This document shows positions 11,204 through 20,931 of a stretch of DNA of 64,000 nucleotides, one piece after another (the first letter of the stretch is position 1; each line of letters begins with the position of its first letter). This stretch comes from Akebia trifoliata. Taxonomy: Eukaryota > Streptophyta > Magnoliopsida > Ranunculales > Lardizabalaceae. The notes beneath the pieces were generated by a model. It was given only the letters and a program-made list of their open reading frames with translations, did no database searches and was not told the origin of the DNA. The DNA lies in the NCBI GenBank assembly GCA_017979445.1, contig CM030704.1, forward strand, positions 11,019,658-11,083,657, read 5' to 3'. Both the position numbers and the translations under genes were made by a program.

Positions 11204-11208
11204 CGACC
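11204..11208. repeat. Target-site duplication of element A, left copy
   Basis: CGACC directly before TGTAGACACC; the same five bases follow the element at 22671-22675. Confidence 0.93.
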
Positions 11209-12339
11209 TGTAGACACCCCATTTTTGCATCCGCCTGATTAATCAACTCGTCAACCCGATCGCAATGATTCCCAATGATGAATGTGTATTCCATTGCTTT
11301 ATTTTGTTACCAGATGTGTTTCAGAAATCCGGATGAGGTATCTCAAACTAACAAAACCTCAGAAACCACGCTACGCTAGGAAAATACGACTCCAGAAACA
11401 TAGAAATCATCATCTTGCAGACCAAAAAGAAGCTTCACGATAAAAATCACTAAAAATTGACCGAATTACCAAAATACCCCTAACCTCAAAACAACCCTAG
11501 AGCCTACATTACGCTTAGGAAAACCCATTCAAACACATAAAATAATAAATCGAAACCAAATAAATCATTTCACCAATTTTAACAGAATTTGACAAAATTA
11601 CGAAAATGCCCCTCATAAAGTTCACAATCATTTCACATAAAATTTTTTATAAATGACACAAACCAACATTCTCATTAAATTCCTTACGAAAAACCGATTC
11701 TAAAACATCCTAGAACATTAAAAACCGACTTGAAACGTGAAAAGTCCTTTCCGGGGGCAAAACGGTAATTTCATAATTTTCATAATTAAAAAATTCGAAA
11801 TTAATAAATAAAATATTAAGTAATTAAAGTGAAACATTGATGAAATTAATTTAAAATTTTGAACCAAAGAAATCGATCAATCGGGCTCTCAAGCAAAATT
11901 GTTGAGGGTTCGTGAGATATTTCTTTAAGGGCCCCTCCATTTGGGGGTCTAAAGAATTAAAGATATTTTAGAGGGGGGTTCTCCAAAAATTTAAAGTCAA
12001 TCAAGTAAGACTGAAGTCAAGGTATTAAAGTCAATTAAGTGAGACTGAAGTCAAAATTAAAGTCAATTAAGCAAGACTGAAGTCAAGATATTAAAAGTCA
12101 ATCAATTAAGACTAAAGTCAAAACATTAAAAGTCAATTAAATAAGACCAAAAGTCATAATAGAATTCTAATTAAATAATAACTCTATCTAATAGAGTTCT
12201 AACTTAAAAACAATTCTACCTAAAACAATTCTAATTAAAACACAATTCTACCTAAAACAATTTTAACTAAAACACAACTCTAATTAAAAGATCTCTAATT
12301 AAACACTAACTCTATCCAAATCAACCCTAAAAAAATATC

Positions 12340-12348
12340 TATAAATAG
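12340..12348 (+). promoter_or_regulatory. TATA box in the 5' LTR of element A
   Basis: TATAAATAG, followed by the conserved GAGGTGCTCACACCC start region. Confidence 0.8.
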
Positions 12349-12670
12349 AGGTGCTCACACCCTATTTTCGTATCAAATCATAAACCTAGGAGAAGTAAGT
12401 CTAGAAGCTCCCCTAGCCCCCCATAAACCCTAGTTTTGGAGTCCCAACTCCTTACCTAACATCCCCCCTTCAATTTTAGTCTAGAAAACATCTAAAATCC
12501 CTCTAAAAACACCCTTAAATCCGCAACAAACTTGAAGAGTTCAGATTCAGAAATAAAGAGATACCTTGATTAAGGAGATTTGAAGTCAAATCCGGAGACA
12601 GAACGAAGTAAGGGAGTACAGTACAATGAGCTCTTTTTGTCAAATCTGAGGGAGCAAAATCCTTGCTATC

Positions 12671-12681
12671 GGAAAGGTATG
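12671..12681 (+). promoter_or_regulatory. Splice-donor-like site in the 5' LTR of element A
   Basis: GGAAAG|GTATG with the GT at 12677-12678. It is paired here with the acceptor-like CAG ending at 15505. The proposed intron would contain the U5 end, the PBS and the whole leader. Confidence 0.45.
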
Positions 12682-12950
12682 AAATTTTTATTTTTATTTT
12701 AATCTAGGTTTTTAGCAATGTGATATCTTCGGGAATTTAGTAGAGACCGACTTTGGCCGGGCGGGGTTGGTGCCTAACACCTTCCAATCCCGTAACATGA
12801 TCCCCGAATTCAGTTTTTTTGGTTTTAGATTAGTTTTTATCCATTTAGAGTCATTGATCGGTTCCTAGACCGTAATAACTAGGTGGCGACTCCAAAACCT
12901 GAAAAGTCAAAAGCGGATCCGCGCACCCCGTGGATCGAGAGTGCTTTCAG

Positions 12951-12967
12951 TGGCGACTCCACTGGGG
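12951..12967 (+). other. Primer-binding site of element A (tRNA-Arg)
   Basis: TGGCGACTCCACTGGGG, one base after the LTR end and identical to element 1. Confidence 0.88.
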
Positions 12968-13194
12968 ACTATTGAGGATCAAACTTGAAAAACCCCAAGT
13001 ATGGGAGCATTGCCAAGATGACCTAGTTTTTTTTATTTAGTTGGATTTATTTTATTTATTTTTTCTCTTTATTTATTTATTTATCTTGATTGTAGATGAT
13101 TTTGGGTATTGCATTTTTTTTCCAATTAAGGATCACTTTTTGATGACTCCTAAATAATGAAAAATTCAAATTAACCTATGAAAATGATGGAATG

Positions 13195-13945
13195 ATGGAG
13201 GTTGGACAGAAATATTAAAACGTTTTTAGAGAATATTATAGTGAAAATTAAGTCTAGGAGCCTCTTAATAAAATATAGATCTCGTCGATTAGATTAATTT
13301 AGAATCTAAGTTCACTAAATTTCGTTATCGGAAGCCTTAGATATCATCGATGCAAGTTCAATCTGTAAATCTGAAATTATTTCTGAATGAAAGTTGGGAC
13401 AGCAACGTTAAAACTTTTTTACAGAATATTCTAGTGAGAACTAAGTCTGGGAACCTCTTAATAAAACGTAGATCTCGTCGAGTAGATTAATTTAGAATCT
13501 GAGTTCATTCAATTTCGTTATCGGAAGCCTTAGATATCATCGATGCAAGTTCAATCTGTAAATCTGGAATTATTTCTGAATGAAAGTTGTGACAGCAACG
13601 TTAAAACTTTTTTACAGAATATTCTAGTGAGAATTATGTCTGGCAACCTCTTAATAAAATGTAGATCTCGTCGAGTAGATTAATTTAGAATCTGATTTCA
13701 CTCAATTTCGTTATCGGAAGCCTTAGATATCATCGATGCAAGTTCAATCTGTAAATCTGGAATTATTTCTGAATGAAAGTTGGGACAGCAACGTTAAAAC
13801 TTTTTTACAGAACATTCTGGTGAGAATTAAGTCTAGGCACCTATTAATAAAATGTAGATCTCATCGAGTAGATTAATTTTAGAACTTGAGTTCACTCGAT
13901 TTCGTCATCGGGAGCCTTAGATATCATCGATGCAAGTTCAGATTG
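13195..13945 (+). repeat. Four tandem copies of a 193-bp unit
   Basis: The word AGATCTCGTCGA recurs at 13277, 13470 and 13663, and as AGATCTCATCGA at about 13856, giving a 193-bp period. Units contain 'CGTTATCGGAAGCCTTAGATATCATCGA'-type sequence and are well conserved, indicating recent amplification. Not present in the leaders of 1, C or D. Confidence 0.92.
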
Positions 13946-14309
13946 TATTTTCCTAATTTACAGAAAATCTCAATTTATCTAATGTTGACACAATTAATGT
14001 TCTTGAGAGTGAGCTCATCTCAACCATTGTCATTCTATCATCAATGTAACACCTATTGGAATCTCGATTTATTTTGGATCACCCAAAAGTGATCATTGAT
14101 TGGACCTTAAAAATTATAAAAATTATGCCTATTGCAATGTTTGTTTGATCATTATCATATGTCATATTTATTGATTAATTTACCATGATCTTGCTTGAAA
14201 TACATGATTGATGTTGATCGTAATTTAATGTGCTTATGTGATGGGAATAATGTGATCTTAATTGAATATTTATATGATTTGAATGATTTTGGTTTTGATT
14301 AAATGTATG

Positions 14310-15080
14310 ATTGGTTTGATTGGATCCATGGGCCCATTTGTTTGAAAAAGGTCCCGGGCACACCCCACCTTGTTTTGCACACACCACATGCACGTTTACT
14401 GTTTTACTCACTTACACGTCCCATTTAGCCAACGTGGCACTAGTGCGTGGCCCAGTCTCTTCGGAGATGCGACGTCATTCATGAAATCCACAACTCCAGT
14501 CACGTACCTTAGGGTATATCAAACTGGGGGCATCAATACCATCTGATCAGGTGATTCTGAGAAGTATGTTGATGCACCCAGGCTGGAGCGACCTGAGCCT
14601 TTGACCTATTGTAAGCCACATAGTCACATGTCCCGATTGCCAACGTAGTACTAGTACGTGGTCGGTCCCCTCGTGGGATGCCAAACCATTTATGAAAGCT
14701 ACAACTCTTGACTCGTACCCGTAGGTATAAAGATAGTCTAAGTATATCAATTGTCTATTCTAGACGAGAGGTATTTAAGATGGGCCCTTGCTCAGCATTG
14801 TGCGCCACCTCTCAACGAGATCAAACTGGCGAGAGGTATTTAAGTGGGCCCTTGCTCAGGCTGTTTTTGGCTTTAGAGAAGTGAGTTGAGGTTTTAGATT
14901 ATCACCTATACGGTATATCAAACCAAGTCACCACGTATCGAGAGGTATATAGGTGTGCTTGGGCAAGGGTGGCTAGATAAAAATGCATTGCACGTAGTAA
15001 ACCTAGAGTCTAAAAGCCTTCCTATAGGTCACGACCCGAACTGACTATGGGTGTTCCCGGGTTGCTTTATTCAATCCAAC
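14310..15080 (+). other. Conserved leader block of the family (copy in element A)
   Basis: This block is shared with 10930-11208 plus 22676-23220 (element 1), 34240-35045 (C, minus) and 47320-48115 (D, minus). It contains two diverged copies of one unit, with perfect palindromes GCACTAGTGC (about 14446) and GTACTAGTAC (about 14648), each followed by a conserved region ending in GTATATCAA. It stays alignable while flanking leader sequence does not, which suggests a cis-acting role such as packaging or dimerisation (inference). Confidence 0.7.
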
Positions 15081-15495
15081 CAACAGGTAGGTGGGCAAAC
15101 CAATCCAGAATAATCAAACAAAACCCACAACATCGGCCCGACCCAATCGGTGAAATGTACCGATTAATTTGAACCACTTAAACCAGTTGACCCAATGGAC
15201 AAATGGATCAAACTGATCAATACCAAATCAGTTGGACTAATTGGTTTCACTTTTAAAGATCCAGACCACTTTATCTAGAAAGATTCGATCTTAACATCAA
15301 ATTAATTTATCTGATCAAAGGTTCAATCCCAATCAGGTGTAGACCCGCATCTAACATTTCTCACTTTCTTGGTCACTATAGACTTATGGTGCATTTGAAT
15401 TCAATTTTCCGTCAGACTTGGACTATTTTATGTCAAAACTTTAATCATGTGGTTAAGAGTCAAACCTTTAGAGTCAATGGTTAACCTTGGTTTAC

Positions 15496-15506
15496 TTCCA
15501 ATCAGG
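15496..15506 (+). promoter_or_regulatory. Splice-acceptor-like site before gag (element A)
   Basis: 'TTTACTTCCAATCAG|G' with the AG at 15504-15505. The gag reading frame opens exactly here and stays open to 16945. Element 1 has 'TGATGGGATTTTCAG|G' at the homologous place (CAG ends 23690) although the bases around differ. Element D has the same TTCCAATCAG (complement at 46885-46894). Confidence 0.42.
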
Positions 15507-15628
15507 TGATAATTGGTCCTAAACGTTCTAAACCTCCATCTGTACCACTTTGGGTCCGTGAAAAGAGTCGTCTTTCTAGAGTACCATTGCCAAGTAGTCA
15601 GTCATTGTCACAAGAAGAAACGAGTACC

Positions 15629-16945
15629 ATGGATGAAGCTGCGCTCCGTCAGATTTTAGAATCTTTTCAAGCCCAGATTATTGCCTCTGTCCAAACACAA
15701 ATTGAATCCCTGAAAATTGAAAAGGGAAAAGATAAATCTATAGAACCTCAGGATGTGTTTGACCTCATTGAAAACCAAGAAGATGATCAGTTACACGTCG
15801 ACCCTGTCCTAGCTCATCGAATAACTCAAGTTGAAACTGCTTTAAAGAACATCAAAGACCCTGATGATCTTACTTTTGGATTAGGGTCAATGACCTTGTT
15901 TCCCACGGTCTGTCTACCAGAAAAGTTCACAATGCCAGATATGGAGAAGTTTGACGGTATTGGATGCCCTAGGACTCACTTAAAAGTATATGTCGGCATA
16001 ATGCAATCTCAGGGTCTAAGTGAAGAACAGATGGCTCAACTTTTTCAAAAAACCCTGACAGGTCCTGCACTACGCTGGTTAATGTCATTGGACTCATCTC
16101 GGGTAAGAACATGGCTTGAATTGATGAAGGAGTTTATTGGTCGGTACTCATTCAACACAGATATTGAACTTACAAGAATAGACCTAGAAACTACTAAACA
16201 AAAACCTGGAGAAATTTTCACTGAGTTCATTGCTCGATGGAGAGCTAAAGCCGCTCAATTGTGGGACCGACCTCAAGAGAAGGAACAAGTCAAGATTATC
16301 CTCAGGAATCTCACTCCAAATTATGCCAAATACTTGATGCCTCAGTACCTTCCTACTTTTCAATCCCTCCTTGAGGCTGGAAATCAAGTTGAGGATGCCT
16401 ATTCCTCGGGACTTTTTGGTAACCCGTCTGAGTCAAAACCCAAACATTTCAAACCTAATGTCAATTCCTTACAAGTGGCCAACACCTCCTTCGCACTATC
16501 TCCACAAGCTAAGCCTAGGAGACAATTTGCCAATCTTGGAATGTCCCTTAGTGTTGCTTATCAAAAATTGATGAAAAGGGGATTGCTGGCACCTTTACAA
16601 CCTAAGCCTTTACCTAATCCTCTTCCCCCAAACATGGATAATGGGCAATTCTGTGAATTCCATCAGATGCCTGGTCATATTCTTGACAGGTGTATTACTC
16701 TCCGACATGCTATCCAAGACTTTATTGAGCAAGGAAAAGTCACCATACCCACTCCTACTACTCCCAATGTTAAGACTAACCCTTTGCCTACCTTTCAAAA
16801 TCAACCCCCTCCTACTCTGAACCTAATATCAATATCCAAACCTGAATCAGTTGACCCAATTTCCTTCATTCACCCAATCGGTCTAAACAGTGCATTCGCT
16901 CCATGCCAGAATGAACTCAACTACCTTAAGGCAGTGACAGACTGA
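15629..16945 (+). CDS. gag: Retrotransposon Gag polyprotein, intact
   Basis: Capsid/nucleocapsid protein of a Tat-like gypsy element, 438 aa from the first ATG (context ACCATGG). It would package element RNA in cytoplasmic particles. The Retrotrans_gag domain spans about residues 95-260, with 'LRWLMSLDSSRVRTWLELMKE' near 145-165 and 'FTEFIARWRAKAAQLWDRP' near 195-215. An atypical knuckle C-x2-H-x4-H-x4-C lies near 340-355, as in the Tat group. The frame is open without ATG back to 15506, and this upstream part (PK....PPS..W.R+.SRL.R) is conserved in element 1. Hence either the protein starts at a non-AUG codon, an upstream exon is spliced on, or conservation is only recent descent. Compared with D, the C-terminus is cut by small deletions. 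No protease domain follows. It is the only intact gag in the window. Confidence 0.92.
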   Translation: MDEAALRQILESFQAQIIASVQTQIESLKIEKGKDKSIEPQDVFDLIENQEDDQLHVDPVLAHRITQVETALKNIKDPDDLTFGLGSMTLFPTVCLPEKFTMPDMEKFDGIGCPRTHLKVYVGIMQSQGLSEEQMAQLFQKTLTGPALRWLMSLDSSRVRTWLELMKEFIGRYSFNTDIELTRIDLETTKQKPGEIFTEFIARWRAKAAQLWDRPQEKEQVKIILRNLTPNYAKYLMPQYLPTFQSLLEAGNQVEDAYSSGLFGNPSESKPKHFKPNVNSLQVANTSFALSPQAKPRRQFANLGMSLSVAYQKLMKRGLLAPLQPKPLPNPLPPNMDNGQFCEFHQMPGHILDRCITLRHAIQDFIEQGKVTIPTPTTPNVKTNPLPTFQNQPPPTLNLISISKPESVDPISFIHPIGLNSAFAPCQNELNYLKAVTD

Positions 16946-17943
16946 AGAATAGAGAAATTATTGAAGCAATGGGTTGTCCCGCATATGACAAGAATATGAA
17001 GAGATAGTAAAAACAGGCAAATTCAAGTCATCCATCAAAGATAACTGAAGTGGCATAGACTCTAGAATTGTGTCCCTCCATTCATAATGATGTCATAGTT
17101 TTTTTTAGCTTTAGTTGCGTCAGTCTTTGAATTCAGTTAGTCATCTTTATTTTTGGGTTTTAGTAAGGTTTGTCAGTCTATGTTCTTTTCAATTCCAATA
17201 AATAAAGAAGCTTTTGATTATCTTGTGTGCAATAATGATGTGAACATAAAATCTAAAATGAGAAATGACTTAAAGCTCACTAACTGAACGTAATAAACAT
17301 TGGAATTAAAGAGTACACTTAAGAAGTGCAAATTGGTGATACATTATCCTCAAGAGAACATGAGAGAATAATAAACTTACTTGAGAAATTCAACAATATT
17401 TCTTGCATGATCTCATAAGGATATATGGATGAATTACACAAAAACATAGATCGAGTCAAGAGTGATTTCAAAGTCAAAGATTATCGGTCAAAGATGATAT
17501 AGCTGAAAGCATCAACAAAGATGCTAAGACTTACTAGTGGATCTACCATGTTTTTTACTCAAGTGAAGAAAGTTCTCATTTACAAAAGAATATGAGATTT
17601 CTTTTGAAGTTTGGAAATAGTTGAACGAGTCAATGTCAAATACAAAGAATTCAGTCTCACTCAACTCCGTAGAAGAAGACTGAAGATTACTCTTTCTCAG
17701 AAGAAGATTGAAGACTCATTCTCAAAAGAAGACCTTACTCGATAGAGCAATCAAGACATCAAGTTCCTAAAACCTTGGCCAAATCAAGTAATATTTCACA
17801 AAAGGAGGCCTTCATTGGTCGAACCATTTTCCTATCTTACCAAGAAAAAGATAACCGTCTTTAGCCCCTCGCAGCCTTTAAAAAAATCAATAGCATTTTT
17901 TTTCTAAACCACGTCGACCAACCTTGGGAGGGAATCTTATTAT
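16946..17943 (+). pseudogene. Remnant of gag end and pol start, decayed (element A)
   Basis: 16950-17090 still matches the last 50 codons of the element D gag frame ('REIIEAMGCPAYD') but is shifted by small deletions. 17100-17240 is a T-rich spacer with AATAAA words. Around 17325-17440 a decayed frame reads 'REHERIINLLEKFNNISCM', matching the conserved segment just before RT in Tat elements. From 17450 to 17800 nothing is recognised apart from AGAAGA-rich repeats near 17670-17740. RT, RNase H and integrase are absent. Confidence 0.6.
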
Positions 17944-18029
17944 GAACTACGTTTTGACCTGATCCCAAAAGAGAAAAGAAATATTTGGGGTACGTAGGCA
18001 ACCTGAGAAGTTACTTCAGGCCCGGTCAT
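17944..18029 (+). ncRNA. Structured motif with GGGGTACGTAGGCAACC (element A)
   Basis: GAACTACGTTTTG...GATCCCAAA, a 14-nt AT-rich loop, TTTGGGGTACGTAGGCAA and then CCTGAGAAGTTACTTCAGG. The CCCAAA/TTTGGG arms can pair, and the last 19 bases fold as CCT/AGG plus GAAG/CTTC around UUA. The same motif is found in elements 1, C and D with the first loop varying from 2 to 14 nt. Not a known RNA gene; annotated as a conserved RNA-like element. Confidence 0.5.
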
Positions 18030-18389
18030 GAAAAAAAAAATATTCTCTTAAGGAAAGTATTATCCAAAAGGAAAATCCCCTATTGAAAGGTTTAAAAGAA
18101 AAGAATGTCAAACTAGGGGCATTAGAAAAAAGAATCAAAAAAATTGATAAAAAGAAAAGAATGCCAAACTAGGGGCATTTAGAAAAAAAAATCAAAATAA
18201 TTGATAGAAAAGAGAGAATATCAAACTAGGGACATTTTGGAAAGTTGAGCCTTATATCTTTTCTTTCTAAACCATATCCTAAGCCCACCTATTAAGTCCT
18301 CCTGAAGGCTAATGACTCGGTTAAGGTGCAGGGAACTGAGAAGTTGTCGAGTTGTTATACAAGATCATCAAGAAAAAAAAAGAAGCCCG

Positions 18390-18558
18390 CTAAGTTGAAA
18401 ACCTGAAAAGGCGGCTTAGGAAAAATTTAGGGTATAACCATAAAAAAGAAAGCCTGCTAGGTTGAAAACCTGAAAAGGCGACCTAGGCAAAAATCAAGGC
18501 ATCATCAGAAAAAAAAAAACAAAACCCGCTAGATTGAAAATCTAAAGAGGCGATCTAG
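18390..18558 (+). ncRNA. Three covarying 30-nt hairpins (element A)
   Basis: Hairpins at 18390-18419, 18457-18486 and 18529-18558. Stems: CTAAGTTG/CGGCTTAG, CTAGGTTG/CGACCTAG and CTAGATTG/CGATCTAG. Each encloses a small inner stem (CCT-GAAA-AGG, CCT-GAAA-AGG, TCT-AAAG-AGG). All 24 outer pairs form when G-U is allowed. Function unknown; the position between pol remnant and 3' array is constant in the family. Confidence 0.6.
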
Positions 18559-18559
18559 G

Positions 18560-19239
18560 CAAAAATTAGGGTATCATCAAATGGGAGGAAAGGTCCCGTC
18601 AAGAAGAAAATTCAGAAAGAAGCTTGTGCAGAAACTGCAGAACCATTTAAGCCACGATATTTGTCTTTTAGCCAAGAGCTCACATCCGACAAAGACAATA
18701 TTGAAGTCGAAAAAAATCAGAAGTCATCTTGAACATTGTAGGATCTTCAAAAGTATGTTTACTTGTTCAAGTGTTCGCTAATGGAAAATGTAGAATCATC
18801 AACCACTTTGAAGAGGAAGATCTTCTATTCTAATATTTATCAAGATTTTTTAAGTCCAGCTCAAGCATTTTTTAAAAGATACTCAAAAAGAAAATGTTCG
18901 AATTCCTTATTGCACATATGATAATCTTAAGAGTCTTAAATTTAAGAGAATGTCAGTGCTTCTATCTGTCATACATTAGAGTCCAAGTGTAATCCATTCC
19001 ATTAGTCTCGTAGTCAAGTCTCAGTTAAAGCCAACCTTGAAACTTGGGGCATTTTTGAAGGTCATTTAATTCCAAAGTTTTTGTTCTTAATCACATGATA
19101 AAAAGAAAATCTTACAAAAGCTTAAAAGTCCGGTGAAACCCAATGATAATTATGAATCCAGATGCATGATAAGCCAATAAAGGCTTGATCTTTCAAACTT
19201 TGAACTCGATTTTGAATCATAAAATAAATTAATAGGATT
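18560..19239 (+). other. 3' UTR spacer of element A
   Basis: No gene supported. It is homologous to 43060-43700 of element D on the opposite strand. A 66-codon open stretch at 18581-18781 starts in 'MGGKVPSRRKFRKK' but is interrupted in D, so it is not supported as a gene. Confidence 0.6.
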
Positions 19240-20510
19240 GTTTAAGTTCCTATAAATCTAAGCCCGAGAAACGTAGCTTAGTAAGTTCGAGTCCGAGAAA
19301 CGAGACTCCAACTTTTTGAATCATAGAATGAATGGGCTTGTTGAAGTGCCTATAAACCTAAGTTCGAGTCCGAGAAACGAGACTCCAACTTTTTGAATCA
19401 TAGAATGAATAGGCTTTTTGAAGTGCCTACAAACCTAAGTTTGAGTCCGAGAAACGAGACCCCAACTTTTTGAATCATAGAATGAATAGGCTTTTTGAAG
19501 TGCCTATAAACCTAAGTTCGAGTCCGAGAAACGAAACTCCAACTTTTTGAATCATAGAATGAATAGGTTTTTTGAAGTGCCTATAAACCCAAGTTCGAGT
19601 TCGAGAAACGAAACTCCAACTTTTTGAATCATAGAATGAATAGGCTTTTTGAAGTGCTTATAAACCTAAGTTTGAGTCTGAGAAACGAGACTCCAACTTT
19701 TTGAATCATAGAATGAATAGGCTTTTTGAAGTGCCTACAAACCTAAGTTTGAGTCCGAGAAACGAGACCCCAACTTTTTGAATCATAGAATGAATAGGCT
19801 TTTTGAAGTGCCTATAAACCTAAGTTTGAGTCCGAGAAACGAAACTCCAATTTTTTTGAATCATAGAATGAATAGGCTTTTTGAAGTGCCTATAAACCTA
19901 AGTTCGAGTTTGAGAAACGAAACTCCAACTTTTTGAATCATAGAATGAATAGGCTTTTTGAAGTGCCTACAAACCTAAGTTCGAGTCCGAGAAATGAGAC
20001 TCCAACTTTTTGAATCATAGAATGAGTAGGCTTTTTGAAGTGCTTACAAACCTAAATTCGAGTCTGAGAAACGAGACTCCAACTATTTGAATCATAGAAT
20101 GAGTAGGTTTTTCGAAGTGCCTATAAACCTAAGTTCGAGCCCGAGAAACGAGACTCCAACTTTTTGAATCATAGAATGAGTAGGCTTTTGGAAGTGCTTA
20201 CAAACCTAAATGCGAATCCAGAAACGAGACTCCAACTCTTTGAATAATAGAATGAGTAGGTTTTTTGAAGTGCCTACAAAACTAGGTTCGAGTGCGAGAA
20301 GCGAAACTCCAATTTTAATAGGATTGTTTAAGTTCCTCTAAACCTTAGTCGAAGTCCAAGAAACGAGACTCCAGCTTTGTTTGAATCATATTGAATTAAC
20401 AAGATTATTTAAGTCCTTTAGCCCGAGAAGCGTGGTTACAATAGGTTCGAATTCGATAAATGAAACTCATTTTTTCAAACTCTAAAAAAGAATTTCAAAT
20501 AGGATTTAAT
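19240..20510 (+). repeat. 77-bp tandem array in the 3' UTR of element A
   Basis: About 15 copies, period 77 bp (GACTCCA at 19304, 19381 and so on). The unit contains 'CTTTTTGAATCATAGAATGA', 'GAAGTGCCTA' and a short hairpin GAGTCCG-AGAAA-CGAGACTC. Copies at the edges are more diverged than those in the middle. The same unit occurs in D and, older, in F. Confidence 0.93.
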
Positions 20511-20918
20511 GAAGTTCCTACAATGTTATGACTCCAATTACCACATTGTTAAACCTTGCCATGATTGTTTTCATTGCATAAGTGCATCTCAATTTTGAAT
20601 CATTATTGTCAGTGAGAGAAGATTTCTAGGACCTGACACATTTTTACTCTGTAAGCATCACACCATTGCATACACGTGCACTTTTACATTAGTCAGGGAG
20701 AATTTTCTAAAATTCGAGGATCTGACATTGTCAGTGAGAGCTCACACTCAAGGACCTGACAACCTTTTAATTCGGGGAGAGTTTTACGCTCAAGGATCCG
20801 AACACCCTAACGAATTGCTAAATCAGGCTGCAAAATGAACTGTCACTAGCTTTGGCATTCGGATATCGCACTATCTACCAAAATAGATTTACTATCTAGT
20901 TTGCTTCAACCCTCTGCC
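20511..20918 (+). other. 3' UTR between array and PPT, element A
   Basis: Conserved family segment containing the repeated phrase 'CAGTGAGAG...AGGACCTGAC' (three versions) and 'TGCAAAATGAACTGTCACTAGC', also seen in C, D, E and F. Confidence 0.7.
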
Positions 20919-20931
20919 AAAGAGGGGCATC
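20919..20931 (+). other. Polypurine tract, element A
   Basis: AAAGAGGGGCATC directly precedes TGTAGACACC of the 3' LTR. The same tract is next to the LTR in C, D, E and F. Confidence 0.8.

Larger units (their letters stand above)
8670..11208 (+). other. Long 5' leader of element 1, first part
   Basis: AT-rich leader with many ATGs and no long frame. 8730-9300 is T-rich with homopolymers. 9362-9890 holds a degenerate open-frame relic described separately. 10120-10930 has nothing recognisable. 10930-11208 starts the leader block shared by all family members (GGATCCATGGGCCCATTTG, then a GCACTAGTGC palindrome). Element A is inserted within that block at 11208/11209. Confidence 0.7.
11209..12949 (+). 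repeat. 5' LTR of element A
   Basis: 1741 bp, TGTAGACACC...AGTGCTTTCA. It shares with element 1 the order of U3 repeats, TATA box, leader and U5, with moderate divergence. It is nearly identical to the partner at 20932-22670. Confidence 0.95.
12968..15505 (+). other. 5' leader of element A
   Basis: About 2.5 kb with many ATGs and no long frame. It holds a T-rich start, a 193-bp tandem repeat (13195-13945), a variable part (13950-14310), the conserved leader block (14310-15080) and a block rich in CCAATTGG-like words (15080-15360). It ends in 'GGTTTACTTCCAATCAG' just before the gag frame. Confidence 0.75.

Noticed and set aside
18581..18781. 66-codon frame beginning MGGKVPSRRKFRKK
   Set aside because: The homologous region of element D (43500-43690, minus) is not open over the same span.
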